From the NCBI RefSeq assembly GCF_009192775.1, contig NZ_VTFX01000003.1, forward strand, positions 62,001-126,000: a stretch of 64,000 nt of DNA, written 5' to 3'. Below, one piece after another: positions 8,278 through 17,160 of the stretch. The notes under the pieces were generated by a model. It made no database searches and was not told the DNA's origin. It saw nothing but the letters and a program-made list of their open reading frames with translations. How positions within the stretch are numbered: the first letter of the stretch is position 1; each line of letters starts with the position of its first letter. The DNA is from Arthrobacter yangruifuii. Lineage in GTDB: Bacteria; Actinomycetota; Actinomycetes; Actinomycetales; Micrococcaceae. A program made the translations under genes and the position numbers.

Positions 8278-8817
8278 ATGTTTTTGGGACAAATTCCAAC
8301 GAGATATCTGGGCTTCGACGGAGGCGAGGTCAACTGGATAATCCTCTTGGTGATGATTGTGGTGATCGTGTTTATTTCCGTCGTGGCAAAGAGACCGAAG
8401 ACAAAGGCGGTATCCGCCAAGCAAAGCGGATTACCGCTCACCGCCGAGGACGTCACCGCTAAACTGTTTCAGCCCACCAGCTTCCGGGAGGGTTATGACC
8501 AGAGGCAGGTGGATGAACTCCTTGAGCAGACGGTCCGGGAATTCCAGCGGCTCGACAGTGAACGCCTGGAGCTTCAGCAGGCCATTCCCCTGGGCAGGCT
8601 CGTTTCCCATACCGCTCCGGTTCTCACACCGGAGCAGGTGCTGAATTCGAGTTTCAGCCCAACGAAATTCCGCAACGGCTATTCGCAGGACGAGGTGGAC
8701 GACTTCCTGACCGAGGTTGCCGCAGGTCTCCGTCAGCGGATGGACGAAAACGAGCGGCTTCGGCTGCAGGCGTCCGGAGGGACAACGCAGTACGGCACCG
8801 GGGCAACATCGAATTAG
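8278..8817 (+). CDS. Membrane-anchored protein with two DivIVA-type repeats
   Basis: 179 residues. One transmembrane segment near residues 19-36 (WIILLVMIVVIVFISVV) is followed by two copies of the DivIVA N-terminal motif: LTAEDVTAKLFQPTSFREGY near residues 54-73 and LTPEQVLNSSFSPTKFRNGY near 120-139, each ending in a VDE/VDD-L coiled-coil start. DivIVA/Wag31 domains sense membrane curvature and recruit polar growth or septation proteins. A TM anchor with two short repeats and no long coiled coil is unlike Wag31 itself; it belongs to the small DivIVA-domain proteins of actinobacteria whose role is not established. It stands alone, with about 67 bases of upstream sequence. Confidence 0.8.
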   Translation: MFLGQIPTRYLGFDGGEVNWIILLVMIVVIVFISVVAKRPKTKAVSAKQSGLPLTAEDVTAKLFQPTSFREGYDQRQVDELLEQTVREFQRLDSERLELQQAIPLGRLVSHTAPVLTPEQVLNSSFSPTKFRNGYSQDEVDDFLTEVAAGLRQRMDENERLRLQASGGTTQYGTGATSN

Positions 8818-8836
8818 CGCAGATGCAGCCGGTAGC

Positions 8837-9409
8837 CTAAGGCGCCGACAGCATTTCCCACAGCTTCAGGGTGGTCTTCCAGCTGCGGATCGTCATGGAC
8901 TTGTACAGCGGCGAGGCGGTAATGGCACTCAGCCGGCTCCTGGTGCGTTCGGCGCTGAGCCGCTGCGAGTAGATCACGCCGTCTCCCGCCCAGATCCGGT
9001 CCACCCCTTCCCTCGGCCGGAAGACCTGCAGGGCAGTTTCAGCCTCAATGCCCATGAGGAAGATGGCGTCACAGTGGTACAGCTCCGGCTGCTCACCGAA
9101 ATCTGCGGGCCGGTGCGCGACGACGGATTCCAGCTGCGCCCGGCCGAGCACCAGGACTTTGACGAGTTCGTCATCAAGGTCGAAATGCCGGCTCAGGGCA
9201 GCTTCGATGGAACTGCCGATCGTGGCGGCATCAGCATCGGATGCCAGGAAGACATTGCCGCTGGCGATATAGGTGGAGACCTGCTGATATCCCAGGTCCT
9301 CCAGATGTCCCCTCAACGCCTGCATGGGGACCTTGTTCCGCCCGCCGACGTTGATGCCGCGGAGGAGGGCGAGGCGAAGCCCGGCATCCCCGTCCGGACT
9401 GCCCGTCAC
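8837..9409 (-). CDS. DUF1697 family protein
   Basis: 190 residues with the DUF1697 pattern: LALLRGINVGGRNKVPM at residues 12-28, GYQQVSTYIASGNVFL, and the C-terminal TRSRLSAITASPLYKSMTIR region. No biochemical function is established for this family. The start is a GTG that overlaps the stop of the upstream hydrolase gene (GTGA), so the two are translationally coupled. Confidence 0.88.
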   Translation of the reverse strand: MTGSPDGDAGLRLALLRGINVGGRNKVPMQALRGHLEDLGYQQVSTYIASGNVFLASDADAATIGSSIEAALSRHFDLDDELVKVLVLGRAQLESVVAHRPADFGEQPELYHCDAIFLMGIEAETALQVFRPREGVDRIWAGDGVIYSQRLSAERTRSRLSAITASPLYKSMTIRSWKTTLKLWEMLSAP

Positions 9410-10188
9410 TGCACCGTCATGCGGCGGCAGATTTCCCGGACGGTGCCTGCCGGATCAACGTTGTGGTCATGGGACTCCGGCACCGTCACCAGGACCGCGT
9501 GCGGCATAAGCCGGGCCAGCTTCTCGGTGGCGTTCATAATCACCGGGTAGGTGGTGGCCCCCCGCAGGATGGTGACGGGCACCGGAACCTCCGCCATAGC
9601 CGGCGTCGGAGTCGACACGGCCTGTGACAGCAGGGCGTCGTAGACGGTGGACTGGGCCAGCGGGAGGAGGGACGCGAAAGAGGCACTGGTTCGGATCTGG
9701 TCGATCATCGGTTCGGGCAGGCCGACGGCTTCGCGCTGGAAGGTGGTGACGGCCTCGTCCGGGTGTTCGGCGTCGACGAGGGACTGGAGCCGGTCCGGAA
9801 GATCCGCTGACGGTTCCCCCTCCCCGAACAGGAAAGGAGGTTCGGAAAGGAACAGGTGGTTGATCGGTGCCCCTTCTGCTGCGGCCAGCAGGGCGAGCAT
9901 GGCACCGGAAGAGTGCCCGATGACCGCCGCGTCGCCGCCCACGGCATGGATAACCGCCGTGAGGTCCTCCACCTCCCGCTGCGGGGAGTAGGGCGAGGTG
10001 TCCATGCTTTCCCCGCGGGCACGGCGGTCCACGGTCACCGCCTGGAAGCCGGCGGCCCCCAGTGCCTCCGCCAGGGGCGCGCCGTCGTCGGCGGTTGAAA
10101 AAGCGCCGCCGACGACGATCACCGGAATGCCGTGGCCCGTCTGGTCGAACGCGATACGGGTGCCGTCTGCCGAGGATGCGTACAACAT
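9406..10188 (-). CDS. Alpha/beta hydrolase
   Basis: 260 residues from the ATG at 10186-10188 (MLYASSADGTRIAFDQTG). The nucleophile elbow is GHSSGAM near residues 87-93, the oxyanion region is VVGGAFS, and the terminal SHDHNVDPAG supplies the catalytic histidine, so the Ser-Asp-His triad looks intact. It is a small soluble esterase or hydrolase of unknown substrate. It is the first gene of a pair with the DUF1697 gene. Confidence 0.82.
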   Translation of the reverse strand: MLYASSADGTRIAFDQTGHGIPVIVVGGAFSTADDGAPLAEALGAAGFQAVTVDRRARGESMDTSPYSPQREVEDLTAVIHAVGGDAAVIGHSSGAMLALLAAAEGAPINHLFLSEPPFLFGEGEPSADLPDRLQSLVDAEHPDEAVTTFQREAVGLPEPMIDQIRTSASFASLLPLAQSTVYDALLSQAVSTPTPAMAEVPVPVTILRGATTYPVIMNATEKLARLMPHAVLVTVPESHDHNVDPAGTVREICRRMTVQ

Positions 10189-10272
10189 GTCCCAGATTCG
10201 ATCACACCGCCGGCGCCCCGACAATCGGTTGATCCGCCTCAGCTCCTTCGGCGCGGAACTTTTCCCCGCCCG

Positions 10273-11103
10273 CTACGCCGTGCGGCTGCGCTGGCCGGTA
10301 TCGACGGCGGCCACGGCACCACCGTCAACCAGCAGGTCCGCGCCGGTGACGAAGCTGGCATCCTGGCTAAGCAGGAAGGCCGTGGCATTGGCGATATCGA
10401 AGGCGGTGCCGAGGCGCTTGGTGCCGGACGCCTCGATCATGGCCCGCATTTGCGAGCCGGATTCGCCGGCGAGTTCCTGCTGGCCCATCGGGGTGGAAAT
10501 GACGCCGGGGCTGATGCTGTTCACGCGTGCCCCGCGGGCACCCCAACGCAGGCTGGCGGTCTGGACGCGGACCTGGTTGGCGCGCTTGGCCACGCTGTAG
10601 GCGTGTCCGGGGTGGTCGATGCCGGCAACAAACGGGATCAGCAGCAGATCGTCCGCGGGAACGGTGGCCAGGCTCGCCAGCACGTCGGCGGGCATCTGGC
10701 CGCCGGCCATGTAGGCGGACATGCTGGAAATGACGACGCCGGCACCGCCCGGGGCGATGACCTTCTCGAACTCCTCCAGCACCACGGCCACGCCGAAGAG
10801 GTCCACCTTCCAGATGGCCTCCACCGGTGCCTGGACAGGGGAGAGCCCCGCGGTATGTACGACGCCGGTGACGGCCCCCAGCTCACGGGCGGTTGCGGCC
10901 AGAGCGGCCACCGACTGCCGCGAGGAGACGTCCACCTGCTGGGAGACGACGTCGAATCCCTCGCCCAGTGCGGCGGCGACCGTACTCTCCAGGAGGGCTT
11001 CGTTGAAATCGGCCACCAGGACCTTGCGTCCCGCGCCGGACCGGCGCAGAACGGCCTGCCCCATGCCGCCCATGCCGATGATTACCAGAACTTCAGAGGA
11101 CAT
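10273..11103 (-). CDS. Short-chain dehydrogenase/reductase
   Basis: 276 residues. The cofactor loop reads GMGGMG near residues 10-15 instead of the usual TGxxxGxG. The catalytic YSVAKRA and a serine in VISSMSAYMAG are present, as is the C-terminal NSISPGVISTPMG and DLLVDGG. A roughly 30-residue insertion (AGGQMPADVLASLATVPADD) sits between the serine and tyrosine regions, as in 3-alpha-hydroxysteroid-dehydrogenase-like SDRs. Substrate unknown. Confidence 0.82.
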   Translation of the reverse strand: MSSEVLVIIGMGGMGQAVLRRSGAGRKVLVADFNEALLESTVAAALGEGFDVVSQQVDVSSRQSVAALAATARELGAVTGVVHTAGLSPVQAPVEAIWKVDLFGVAVVLEEFEKVIAPGGAGVVISSMSAYMAGGQMPADVLASLATVPADDLLLIPFVAGIDHPGHAYSVAKRANQVRVQTASLRWGARGARVNSISPGVISTPMGQQELAGESGSQMRAMIEASGTKRLGTAFDIANATAFLLSQDASFVTGADLLVDGGAVAAVDTGQRSRTA

Positions 11104-11262
11104 AACGCTCCCATGTCAGAAGTGTCCGGCGGGGTATCCGCCGGACGTATGTTCCCGAGACTAGCGGGTTCGAAGGCCCTGGGGCGGCAGGCGCCGAACC
11201 GATTTCAGGGCCCGGAGCATTACGGCTATGCGCGGGATGCGTTCACGGTGTATTGAATACCC

Positions 11263-12711
11263 ATGGAGAGAAACCGCCGTTCACACCGGCATCATCCCGC
11301 CGTCGACGCCGCCGTCGGTTCCGCCGTCGACGCCGTCGACGCCGCCGGCCGGATACCCCCACTGTGGGCGGACCTTGCCCCGTTGCTGGCGCCGGGCACC
11401 GCGCCGGTGCCGCGGACCGGACCCCGCTGGTGGTGGGCGGGTGCCCTGGACGTGGAGGCGTTGGCCCTCGGCTCCCTGCAGGCCCTCGCCGGCGCGCTCG
11501 CGGCCGCTACCGCCGGTGCGGGCAAACGCCGGGACATCACCCTGGCGTCGCCCGGCGCGGCAGCGTCCTTTGCCTCCTATGCGCATCTGCGGGTGAACGG
11601 GAAGGCCGTCGGTGGATTCGCCCCGCTCTCGGGGTTCCGCCGGACCGGCGACGGGTGGGTCAGGCTGCACGCCAACTACCCGCACCACGAACGTGCGCTG
11701 CTTTCGGCGCTGGAGGTTGCGTCACCGGACGGGGTTGAGGCCGCGCTGCAGCGGCTGTCCTCGCGGGAAGCGGAGGGACGGATCACGGCGGCCGGGGGAG
11801 TGGCCGCCGCCGTCCGGACTCCGGAGGAATGGGCTGAGTCCCCGGCGGGACGGGCGCTGCAGGGGGAACCGTGGATCCGGGTGGACAGCGCAGCGGCAGC
11901 GGATCCGCAGCGAACGGTTGCGGCGTCCCTGTACGGCGGAAACGGCGCGGTGCTGGACGGCCTGCGTGTCCTGGACCTGACCCGGGTGATCGCCGGTCCG
12001 TCCGGCAGCCGGATCCTGGGTGCGCTGGGGGCCGATGTGCTGCGGATTGACCCGCCGGGCATGCCGGAGCTGGAGGAACAGTATCTGGACACCGGCTTCT
12101 CCAAGCGCAGCGCCGAGGCCGACTTCACCGATCCCGCCACCTACCGGCGGGTCCGCGGGCTCCTTGCCGCGGCCGACGTCGTGCTGCTGGGGTACCGGGG
12201 CGGCTCCCTGGCCCGGTGGGGATTGGATCCGGACGCACTGCGGGCGGATTACCCGGACGTGGGCGTCGTCAGCTTCGATGCCTGGGGTGATGCCGGGCCG
12301 TGGGCCGGACGGCGGGGTTTCGACAGCATTGTCCAGGCAGCCAGCGGCATCGCATACACGTACGGCAGCGGAGACTCAGAGTCGTGGCGCCCCGGTGCCC
12401 TGCCGGTCCAGGCACTGGACTATGCCACGGGCATCGGTGTGGCGGCCGCAGCTATGGCGCTTCTGGCTGCCCGGAACCGGGGAATCAGCGGATGGGCGCA
12501 CCTGTCCCTGGCCCGCACCGCGCTGGAGCTGATGCGGTGTCCGGTGCCGCCTCCCTACGCGGAGCGGACCGAGCTGGTCCCGGAACTGCGGGCCTGCTCC
12601 AGTGCCTACGGGGAGCTGACGTACGTGCCGCCGCCGCTGCTCGTGGACGGTGAGCAGCTGGATTACGGCTGGCCGCCGCCGCGCTACTGCAGCTCGCTGC
12701 TCGAATGGTGA
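11263..12711 (+). CDS. Family III CoA-transferase-like protein, apparently circularly permuted
   Basis: 482 residues. The motif that normally opens a CaiB/BaiF protein (GLRVLDLTRVIAGPSGSRIL) starts only near residue 234. The downstream part contains GVVSFDAWGDAGP, GFDSIVQAASGIA and ALDYATGIGVAAAAMALL, which is the canonical N-terminal half. Residues ~70-225 instead resemble the canonical C-terminal half (GDGWVRLHANYPHHERALL; AAVRTPEEWAESPAG). The halves are therefore in reverse order. Where canonical members have the catalytic Asp (SLLD-type motif) this protein reads SLART, so transferase activity is doubtful. The N-terminus is low-complexity and no good ribosome site precedes the ATG, so the start is uncertain. 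Confidence 0.72.
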   Translation: MERNRRSHRHHPAVDAAVGSAVDAVDAAGRIPPLWADLAPLLAPGTAPVPRTGPRWWWAGALDVEALALGSLQALAGALAAATAGAGKRRDITLASPGAAASFASYAHLRVNGKAVGGFAPLSGFRRTGDGWVRLHANYPHHERALLSALEVASPDGVEAALQRLSSREAEGRITAAGGVAAAVRTPEEWAESPAGRALQGEPWIRVDSAAAADPQRTVAASLYGGNGAVLDGLRVLDLTRVIAGPSGSRILGALGADVLRIDPPGMPELEEQYLDTGFSKRSAEADFTDPATYRRVRGLLAAADVVLLGYRGGSLARWGLDPDALRADYPDVGVVSFDAWGDAGPWAGRRGFDSIVQAASGIAYTYGSGDSESWRPGALPVQALDYATGIGVAAAAMALLAARNRGISGWAHLSLARTALELMRCPVPPPYAERTELVPELRACSSAYGELTYVPPPLLVDGEQLDYGWPPPRYCSSLLEW

Positions 12712-12770
12712 CGTTGGTGCCGGCGTTGCCCTGAGGATCAGGCGGCAGGAAAACAGAGCCCGGGCCTCCG

Positions 12771-13337
12771 TCAGGGAAGCCTGCCGGGCCGCAGCAGTGA
12801 GGGGACGGCCGCCCGGGACGGATCCAGCGGCACGGGGCTGATGAGCACCGCCGGTCCGCGGTGAAGCGTCCCGCTGCTCAACGGCCGGCAGCGCAGCCCG
12901 CCGCGGCCCCGCATCGCCTGGTGCGCCCCGGGTGCCAGGACCGTATCCATCCAGGCGCAGGGATGGGCCTGCCTGCCGCCGTGGAACTCCACCCGGGCGT
13001 CCGCGGATTCGAGCACGAAATCCCGGCCCAGCAGCGGTGGGAGTTCCGCCCCGCGCAGGATCACGTTGCGGCGGGTCAGCAGCGGATCAAACCTGCCCGT
13101 CCCGAGCTCCGCGGCGATGGCCTCCAGGGACTCGACGGCGAACAGTGTGACGGCAGCGTCCATGTGGGCCGCCTTGCCGAAAAACCGGTCCCCGGAAATG
13201 CCCTTGCCGGCCACTACCTGCGCCTGATCGGCATCGGTGGTGGCGACGTCGGCCGGCCCGTCCTTGGCGCGGCCGAAGTAAGCGTGCGCCGGTGACACGA
13301 GCAGGTGGAGGATCTCGACGTCGTACGCATAAGCCAT
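12771..13337 (-). CDS. MOSC domain protein
   Basis: 188 residues. MOSC-like features are the invariant-type GISGDRFFGK near residues 46-55, RRNVILRGAELPPLLG near 89-104, and a conserved cysteine in HPCAWMD. MOSC domains are thought to carry sulfur bound to cysteine or to handle molybdopterin-bound substrates. No partner genes for molybdenum enzymes are adjacent, so no specific role can be given. The protein ends in a Pro/Arg-rich tail. Confidence 0.82.
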   Translation of the reverse strand: MAYAYDVEILHLLVSPAHAYFGRAKDGPADVATTDADQAQVVAGKGISGDRFFGKAAHMDAAVTLFAVESLEAIAAELGTGRFDPLLTRRNVILRGAELPPLLGRDFVLESADARVEFHGGRQAHPCAWMDTVLAPGAHQAMRGRGGLRCRPLSSGTLHRGPAVLISPVPLDPSRAAVPSLLRPGRLP

Positions 13338-13476
13338 GCCTCCACGCTATCGGCTTCCTTTCCGGCTCGGGCGCGTGGCCGGGCGTGCCGGTGCCGGCCG
13401 CAGCGTGCCGCACATGCGAGGATGGCGCCAACCACGGCGCGGACCGGTGCCGCGGAACGGGCTGGCAGGGGGAACC

Positions 13477-14169
13477 ATGCGGTACCTGTACCTGAAAACG
13501 TGTGCGGGCATGGCCGCCCTGCTCTGCGCCTGCCTGGTGGTGTCGCTGGCCGTTTTGGCGCACCTGTCCGCTGAGCCGCAGGCAGCCGACGCGGCAGTTG
13601 CCGCAGTCTCTGAGCCGCCGGACAGTCTTACCCACGTGGTCAATAAGACCCGTCCCCTCGCCGCGGACTATGTGCCGCAGGACCTGGTGGATGCGGGCGG
13701 GCTGCTGCTGCGGTCCGAGGCGGCTGAGGCCTATGTCCGGATGGTGGCTGACGCCGCGGCCGAGGACGTTCGCATAGCCCCGGTCAGCGGCTACCGGTCA
13801 CGGGAGGAACAGGCCCGGCTGCACGCCTCCTACACCGAGCAGTACGGGCAGGAGGGAGCCGATTCGCTCTCCGCGCGGCCCGGGTACAGCGAGCATGAAA
13901 CCGGGCTGGCCGTGGACATTGGAAATCCGGACGGAGCGTGTGCGTTGGAAACCTGCTTTGACGGAACCGCCGCCGGTATCTGGGCGGCGGCAAACGCCCA
14001 CCGCTACGGTTACCTCATCCGCTATCCGGCCGGAGCCGAACACCTCACCGGGTACGCCTACGAGCCCTGGCACCTGCGTTATGTGGGGCCCGGGACCGCC
14101 GCTGAAATCGTCACTTCCGGAGTAACGCTGGAGGAGTTTCTCGGTCTTCCCGCAGCTCCCGGTTATTGA
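13477..14169 (+). CDS. D-alanyl-D-alanine carboxypeptidase, M15B (VanY-like)
   Basis: 230 residues from the ATG at 13477, which has GGGGGAA just upstream; the longer frame from 13336 overlaps the divergent gene. The N-terminus has one hydrophobic segment (signal anchor) near residues 10-28. The zinc and catalytic motifs of the M15B family are present: SGYRSREEQ, SEHETGLAVDIG and EPWHLRYVG. The enzyme would trim the terminal D-Ala from peptidoglycan stem peptides outside the membrane. Nothing links it to glycopeptide resistance genes here. Confidence 0.88.
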   Translation: MRYLYLKTCAGMAALLCACLVVSLAVLAHLSAEPQAADAAVAAVSEPPDSLTHVVNKTRPLAADYVPQDLVDAGGLLLRSEAAEAYVRMVADAAAEDVRIAPVSGYRSREEQARLHASYTEQYGQEGADSLSARPGYSEHETGLAVDIGNPDGACALETCFDGTAAGIWAAANAHRYGYLIRYPAGAEHLTGYAYEPWHLRYVGPGTAAEIVTSGVTLEEFLGLPAAPGY

Positions 14170-14192
14170 GCCGGAGGGGGGCGGCTGCGGTG

Positions 14193-14615
14193 CTAGTCCC
14201 GCGGCGGCTTCTGCCGCTGCTGTTTTGTTGCCGAGCGCTGTTTCTTGGCATCAAGGCGCCGGTAGGTTGAGCCCCGCGTGGGTTTGGTCCTGCGGCGCCG
14301 GGCCGGGCCGGGGGCGAGTCCCTCGGACACGAGGGCGGCGAGTTTGGCCAGGGCAATCTCGCGGTTGCGCAGCTGGGAGCGCTGCTCGGACGCGGTCACG
14401 GTGAGGACTCCGGCGATCAGCCGGTGTTTGAGGCGATGCAGCAGCATCAGGCGCTGCTGTTCCGAAAGCACCGACGACCCGGCGACATTCCAGGACACGG
14501 CCGCACGGCTGTCCGAGGTGTTGACATGCTGGCCGCCCGGACCGGAGGACCGGGAGAACCGCCACTCAAGCTCCGCGGCGGGAATCGTCAGTGCAGGTGA
14601 TACCACTAGATCCAT
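14193..14615 (-). CDS. arfB: Alternative ribosome-rescue factor ArfB-like peptidyl-tRNA hydrolase
   Basis: 140 residues with the class-I release-factor GGQ motif in FSRSSGPGGQHVNTSDS near residues 20-36, and a basic tail (RRRRTKPTRG ... KKQRSATKQQRQK) that in ArfB enters the mRNA channel. There is no codon-recognition domain, as expected. It frees ribosomes stalled without a stop codon. It is convergent with the carboxypeptidase gene. Confidence 0.9.
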   Translation of the reverse strand: MDLVVSPALTIPAAELEWRFSRSSGPGGQHVNTSDSRAAVSWNVAGSSVLSEQQRLMLLHRLKHRLIAGVLTVTASEQRSQLRNREIALAKLAALVSEGLAPGPARRRRTKPTRGSTYRRLDAKKQRSATKQQRQKPPRD

Positions 14616-14685
14616 AGGTCCAGCCTCCCATGAACGCGGCAGGACGGGCCCGCCCCGGGATTGCCCTGGAAGAGTTCCGGCGGGG

Positions 14686-15993
14686 TCAGCGCGCCTTCAC
14701 CACCGGCAGCTCGCTCCACTCGGTGGTGTACCGCGGCGAGGCATACTTCCGTGACATGGTCCATTCCGGCGTGGCCGTCGACATGCCGGCCAGCCCCAGA
14801 CCGATGCTGGCCGCCCCGTATTTGTCCGTGACCTTCCCCAGCAGCTCGCCCAGGTTCCGCCGCTCCTGCGCGGAGACGAATTCCTCGAACAACGGCTGGG
14901 CATCGGCGGACTCCAGCCCGCTAAGCATCACCCCGGCCTTGGTGTACGGCACGCCCTCGATCACCTGGGACTCCATGGCGCCGACGGCGGCCCGGCTCAG
15001 GACCACGGGATCCGACGTCGGGGCGGCCAGCCGGACGGTGGCCGAGGGGAACGACGTCGCGCGCCCGCTGAAGTGCGACGTTCCCGCATAGGCGGTGAGG
15101 ATGCTGGCCTGCTGTCCCTCGCGCTCCAGCCGGGCCGCGGCCTGCTGGGCGTAGATGCTCATCACCTGGCGCATCTCGGCACCGGTGGTGACCGGCGTCG
15201 AGAAACTCCGGGAGAAGATCAGCTGCTTGCGGTCCGCCCGCTCGTCCTCGTGCGGGATGCAGGCGGTGCCGTTCAATTCCAGGACGGTGCGCTGCAGCGT
15301 GACCGAGAATTTCCGCCGGATCACGGCCGGATCAGCGGCACGCAGGTCCGCGACAGTGGAGATTCCCATCGCCTCCAGCCTGGTTCCCAGCCGGGACCCC
15401 ACGCCCCACAGCCCGGTGACCGGGACCCGGGACATAATCGCCTCCACGGCGGCCGGGCCCATGGTCTCCAGGTTGCAGACGCCCTGCAGGTGCCGGTTCT
15501 GCTTGGCGATCCGGTTGGCGAACTTTGCCAGGGTTTTGGTGGTGCCGATGCCCACGCAGACCGGAAGGCCGGTGTGCCGGGCGACGGCGGTGCGGATGGT
15601 GGAGCCTTGCGCCTCCAGTTCCCGCGGCGTGCCGGCGAGGCCCAGGAAGGACTCGTCGATGGAGTAGACCTCCTGCCACAGCGCATAGCGGCCCAGCAGT
15701 TCCATCACGCGGGAGCTGAGATCCCCGTAGAGCTCGTAGTTGCTCGAGCGCTGGATCAGGCCCACGCGCGGCGCGGATTCGGCGAGCTTGAACCAGGGCG
15801 TACCGGTCTTGATGCCCAGCGCCTTCGCCTCGTCCGAGCGGGCCACCACGCAGCCGTCGTTGTTGGACAACACCACCACCGGAACGCCGGCCAGTTTCGG
15901 ATCGAAGGCGCGCTCGCAGGACACATAGAAGCTGTTCACGTCCACCAGCGCAATCCGCTGGGCGGCGTTCGGTGACGCAGCCGGCTCAGACAT
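14686..15993 (-). CDS. umuC: Y-family DNA polymerase V catalytic subunit (UmuC)
   Basis: 435 residues. It shows the UmuC opening [18 protein letters not shown], the steric region [15 protein letters not shown] and the metal-binding palm motif SIDESFL, followed by the helix-hairpin region [19 protein letters not shown]. It inserts nucleotides opposite lesions during SOS mutagenesis. Its start overlaps the end of umuD by 8 bases, and the pair lies behind an SOS box at 16431-16446. Confidence 0.93.
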   Translation of the reverse strand: MSEPAASPNAAQRIALVDVNSFYVSCERAFDPKLAGVPVVVLSNNDGCVVARSDEAKALGIKTGTPWFKLAESAPRVGLIQRSSNYELYGDLSSRVMELLGRYALWQEVYSIDESFLGLAGTPRELEAQGSTIRTAVARHTGLPVCVGIGTTKTLAKFANRIAKQNRHLQGVCNLETMGPAAVEAIMSRVPVTGLWGVGSRLGTRLEAMGISTVADLRAADPAVIRRKFSVTLQRTVLELNGTACIPHEDERADRKQLIFSRSFSTPVTTGAEMRQVMSIYAQQAAARLEREGQQASILTAYAGTSHFSGRATSFPSATVRLAAPTSDPVVLSRAAVGAMESQVIEGVPYTKAGVMLSGLESADAQPLFEEFVSAQERRNLGELLGKVTDKYGAASIGLGLAGMSTATPEWTMSRKYASPRYTTEWSELPVVKAR

Positions 15994-16405
15994 GGTGCAG
16001 GCAGCGGGTCACAACGCCCCACACGGACAGCTCCGACGGTTCCGCCACGCGGATGTCCGGATAGCCCGGGCTTTCCGCCCGCAGCACAACCCGCTGTCCG
16101 TCCAGCAGCAGCCGGCGGACTGTGAGTTCCCCGTCCACCACGGCGACGACGACGCCGCCGTCCTGAGGGGTGAGCGACCGGTCCACAATCAGCTCGTCAC
16201 CGTTGCAGATGCCGGTGCCGGCCATGGAATCGCCCTCCACCCGCACCACGTAGGTGGAGGTGGGGTCCCGGATCAGGTGCCGGTTGAGGTCGATCCGGCC
16301 GTCAAAATAGTCCCGGGCCGGGCTGGGGAAGCCGGCGGCAGTTGCGGCATCGGTCTCCGCCGGCGGCGCGGGGCGGCGCGAACGGTCCGCTGAGAACACC
16401 GCCAT
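15986..16405 (-). CDS. umuD: UmuD-like S24 protein with the catalytic lysine replaced by arginine
   Basis: 139 residues and aligned without gaps to E. coli UmuD numbering: the cleavage position is Ala24-Gly25 ([11 protein letters not shown]), the nucleophile is Ser60 in EGDSM, but the general base position 97 is Arg (DGELTVRRL) where UmuD has Lys97. The codons read GTC CGC CGG. Ser60 alone should not support self-cleavage, so this may be a non-cleaving UmuD or one that relies on another protease partner. The start is preceded by AGGGAGG, and the gene follows an SOS box and overlaps umuC. Confidence 0.88.
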   Translation of the reverse strand: MAVFSADRSRRPAPPAETDAATAAGFPSPARDYFDGRIDLNRHLIRDPTSTYVVRVEGDSMAGTGICNGDELIVDRSLTPQDGGVVVAVVDGELTVRRLLLDGQRVVLRAESPGYPDIRVAEPSELSVWGVVTRCLHHV

Positions 16406-16430
16406 CCAAGGCCTCCCTGGGGGATATGAC

Positions 16431-16446
16431 TAGAACATACTTTCGA
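16431..16446 (-). promoter_or_regulatory. SOS (LexA) box of umuDC
   Basis: On the minus strand the sequence is TCGAAAGTATGTTCTA, a near match to the actinobacterial/Gram-positive LexA site CGAAC-N4-GTTCG, about 25 bases upstream of umuD. One half-site (GTTC) is perfect and the other has one mismatch. Confidence 0.75.
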
Positions 16447-16503
16447 ATCATAGCCTAGCACCGGGAAGCGGCCCAGGAGGGCGGCGCGGCAGGAAACGTG
16501 CGG

Positions 16504-17010
16504 CTACTTGAGCGGAACCCCGTAGGCGTCCGTACGGAAGGTCCGGGCGTTGGCGAGGATCATCACGCCTTCCACGAACCCCCAGACGGCACCCATGCCG
16601 GTGAAGCAGGTGAGGACAACCTGGGCAATCCCGATGCCGGTGTGGCCCAGATAGAACCGGTGGACGCCAAAGCCGCCGAGGAAGATCCCCAGCAGTCCGG
16701 CGACAACGCGCGACTTCTGCTCCGGCCGCCGCTGGCCGTAGGCCCCGAACTGCTGGTGTGCATAGCCGGGCGCCTGCGGCGCGCCTGTCGGATACCCCTG
16801 GACCGGCTGGTTCGGGTACCCCTGGCCGGGATCCGGGTAGCCCTGTCCCGGGGAGGGGCGGCCCTGGTATCCGGGCGTAGGAGCCTGCTGGGCTGCCGGC
16901 GGGGCTGGTTCCGGTTTCTTCGGATAGGCGTATTGCCCGTCCCAGTCCTCGTGCTTCTCTGGCCGCCTGTTATCGCGGCTGTCTCCGGGGAAAGGCCCGT
17001 TTCCTGACAT
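16504..17010 (-). CDS. TM2 domain membrane protein with proline/glycine/tyrosine repeats
   Basis: 168 residues. The N-terminal ~100 residues are disordered, with repeated GYP/GQGYP units. The C-terminal TM2 domain has two transmembrane helices with the conserved GIFLGGFGVHRFYLGHTGIG turn and a terminal GFVEGVMILA helix. The start has GGAGG nine bases upstream. TM2 proteins are widespread with no established function in bacteria. Confidence 0.85.
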   Translation of the reverse strand: MSGNGPFPGDSRDNRRPEKHEDWDGQYAYPKKPEPAPPAAQQAPTPGYQGRPSPGQGYPDPGQGYPNQPVQGYPTGAPQAPGYAHQQFGAYGQRRPEQKSRVVAGLLGIFLGGFGVHRFYLGHTGIGIAQVVLTCFTGMGAVWGFVEGVMILANARTFRTDAYGVPLK

Positions 17011-17160
17011 GGTTCCTCCAATGTGTCTCTCCGGTGCTCAACCGGTGCCGCGGTGCGGCGCGCCCGCCCGGCGGTGCCGGACGGCAAGCGAATCCGGAGA
17101 GACCTGCTGCCTGCACTCTAACAGCGGCGTGCCGCCCGGAAGCGCAGGTCCCCCCGAGAG

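Noticed and set aside
9610-9620. AGTCGACACGG inside the hydrolase gene as another regulator site
   Set aside because: It lies within a coding region outside the island and lacks the AT-rich flanks of the intergenic sites; the hexamer GTCGAC is common in this GC-rich DNA.
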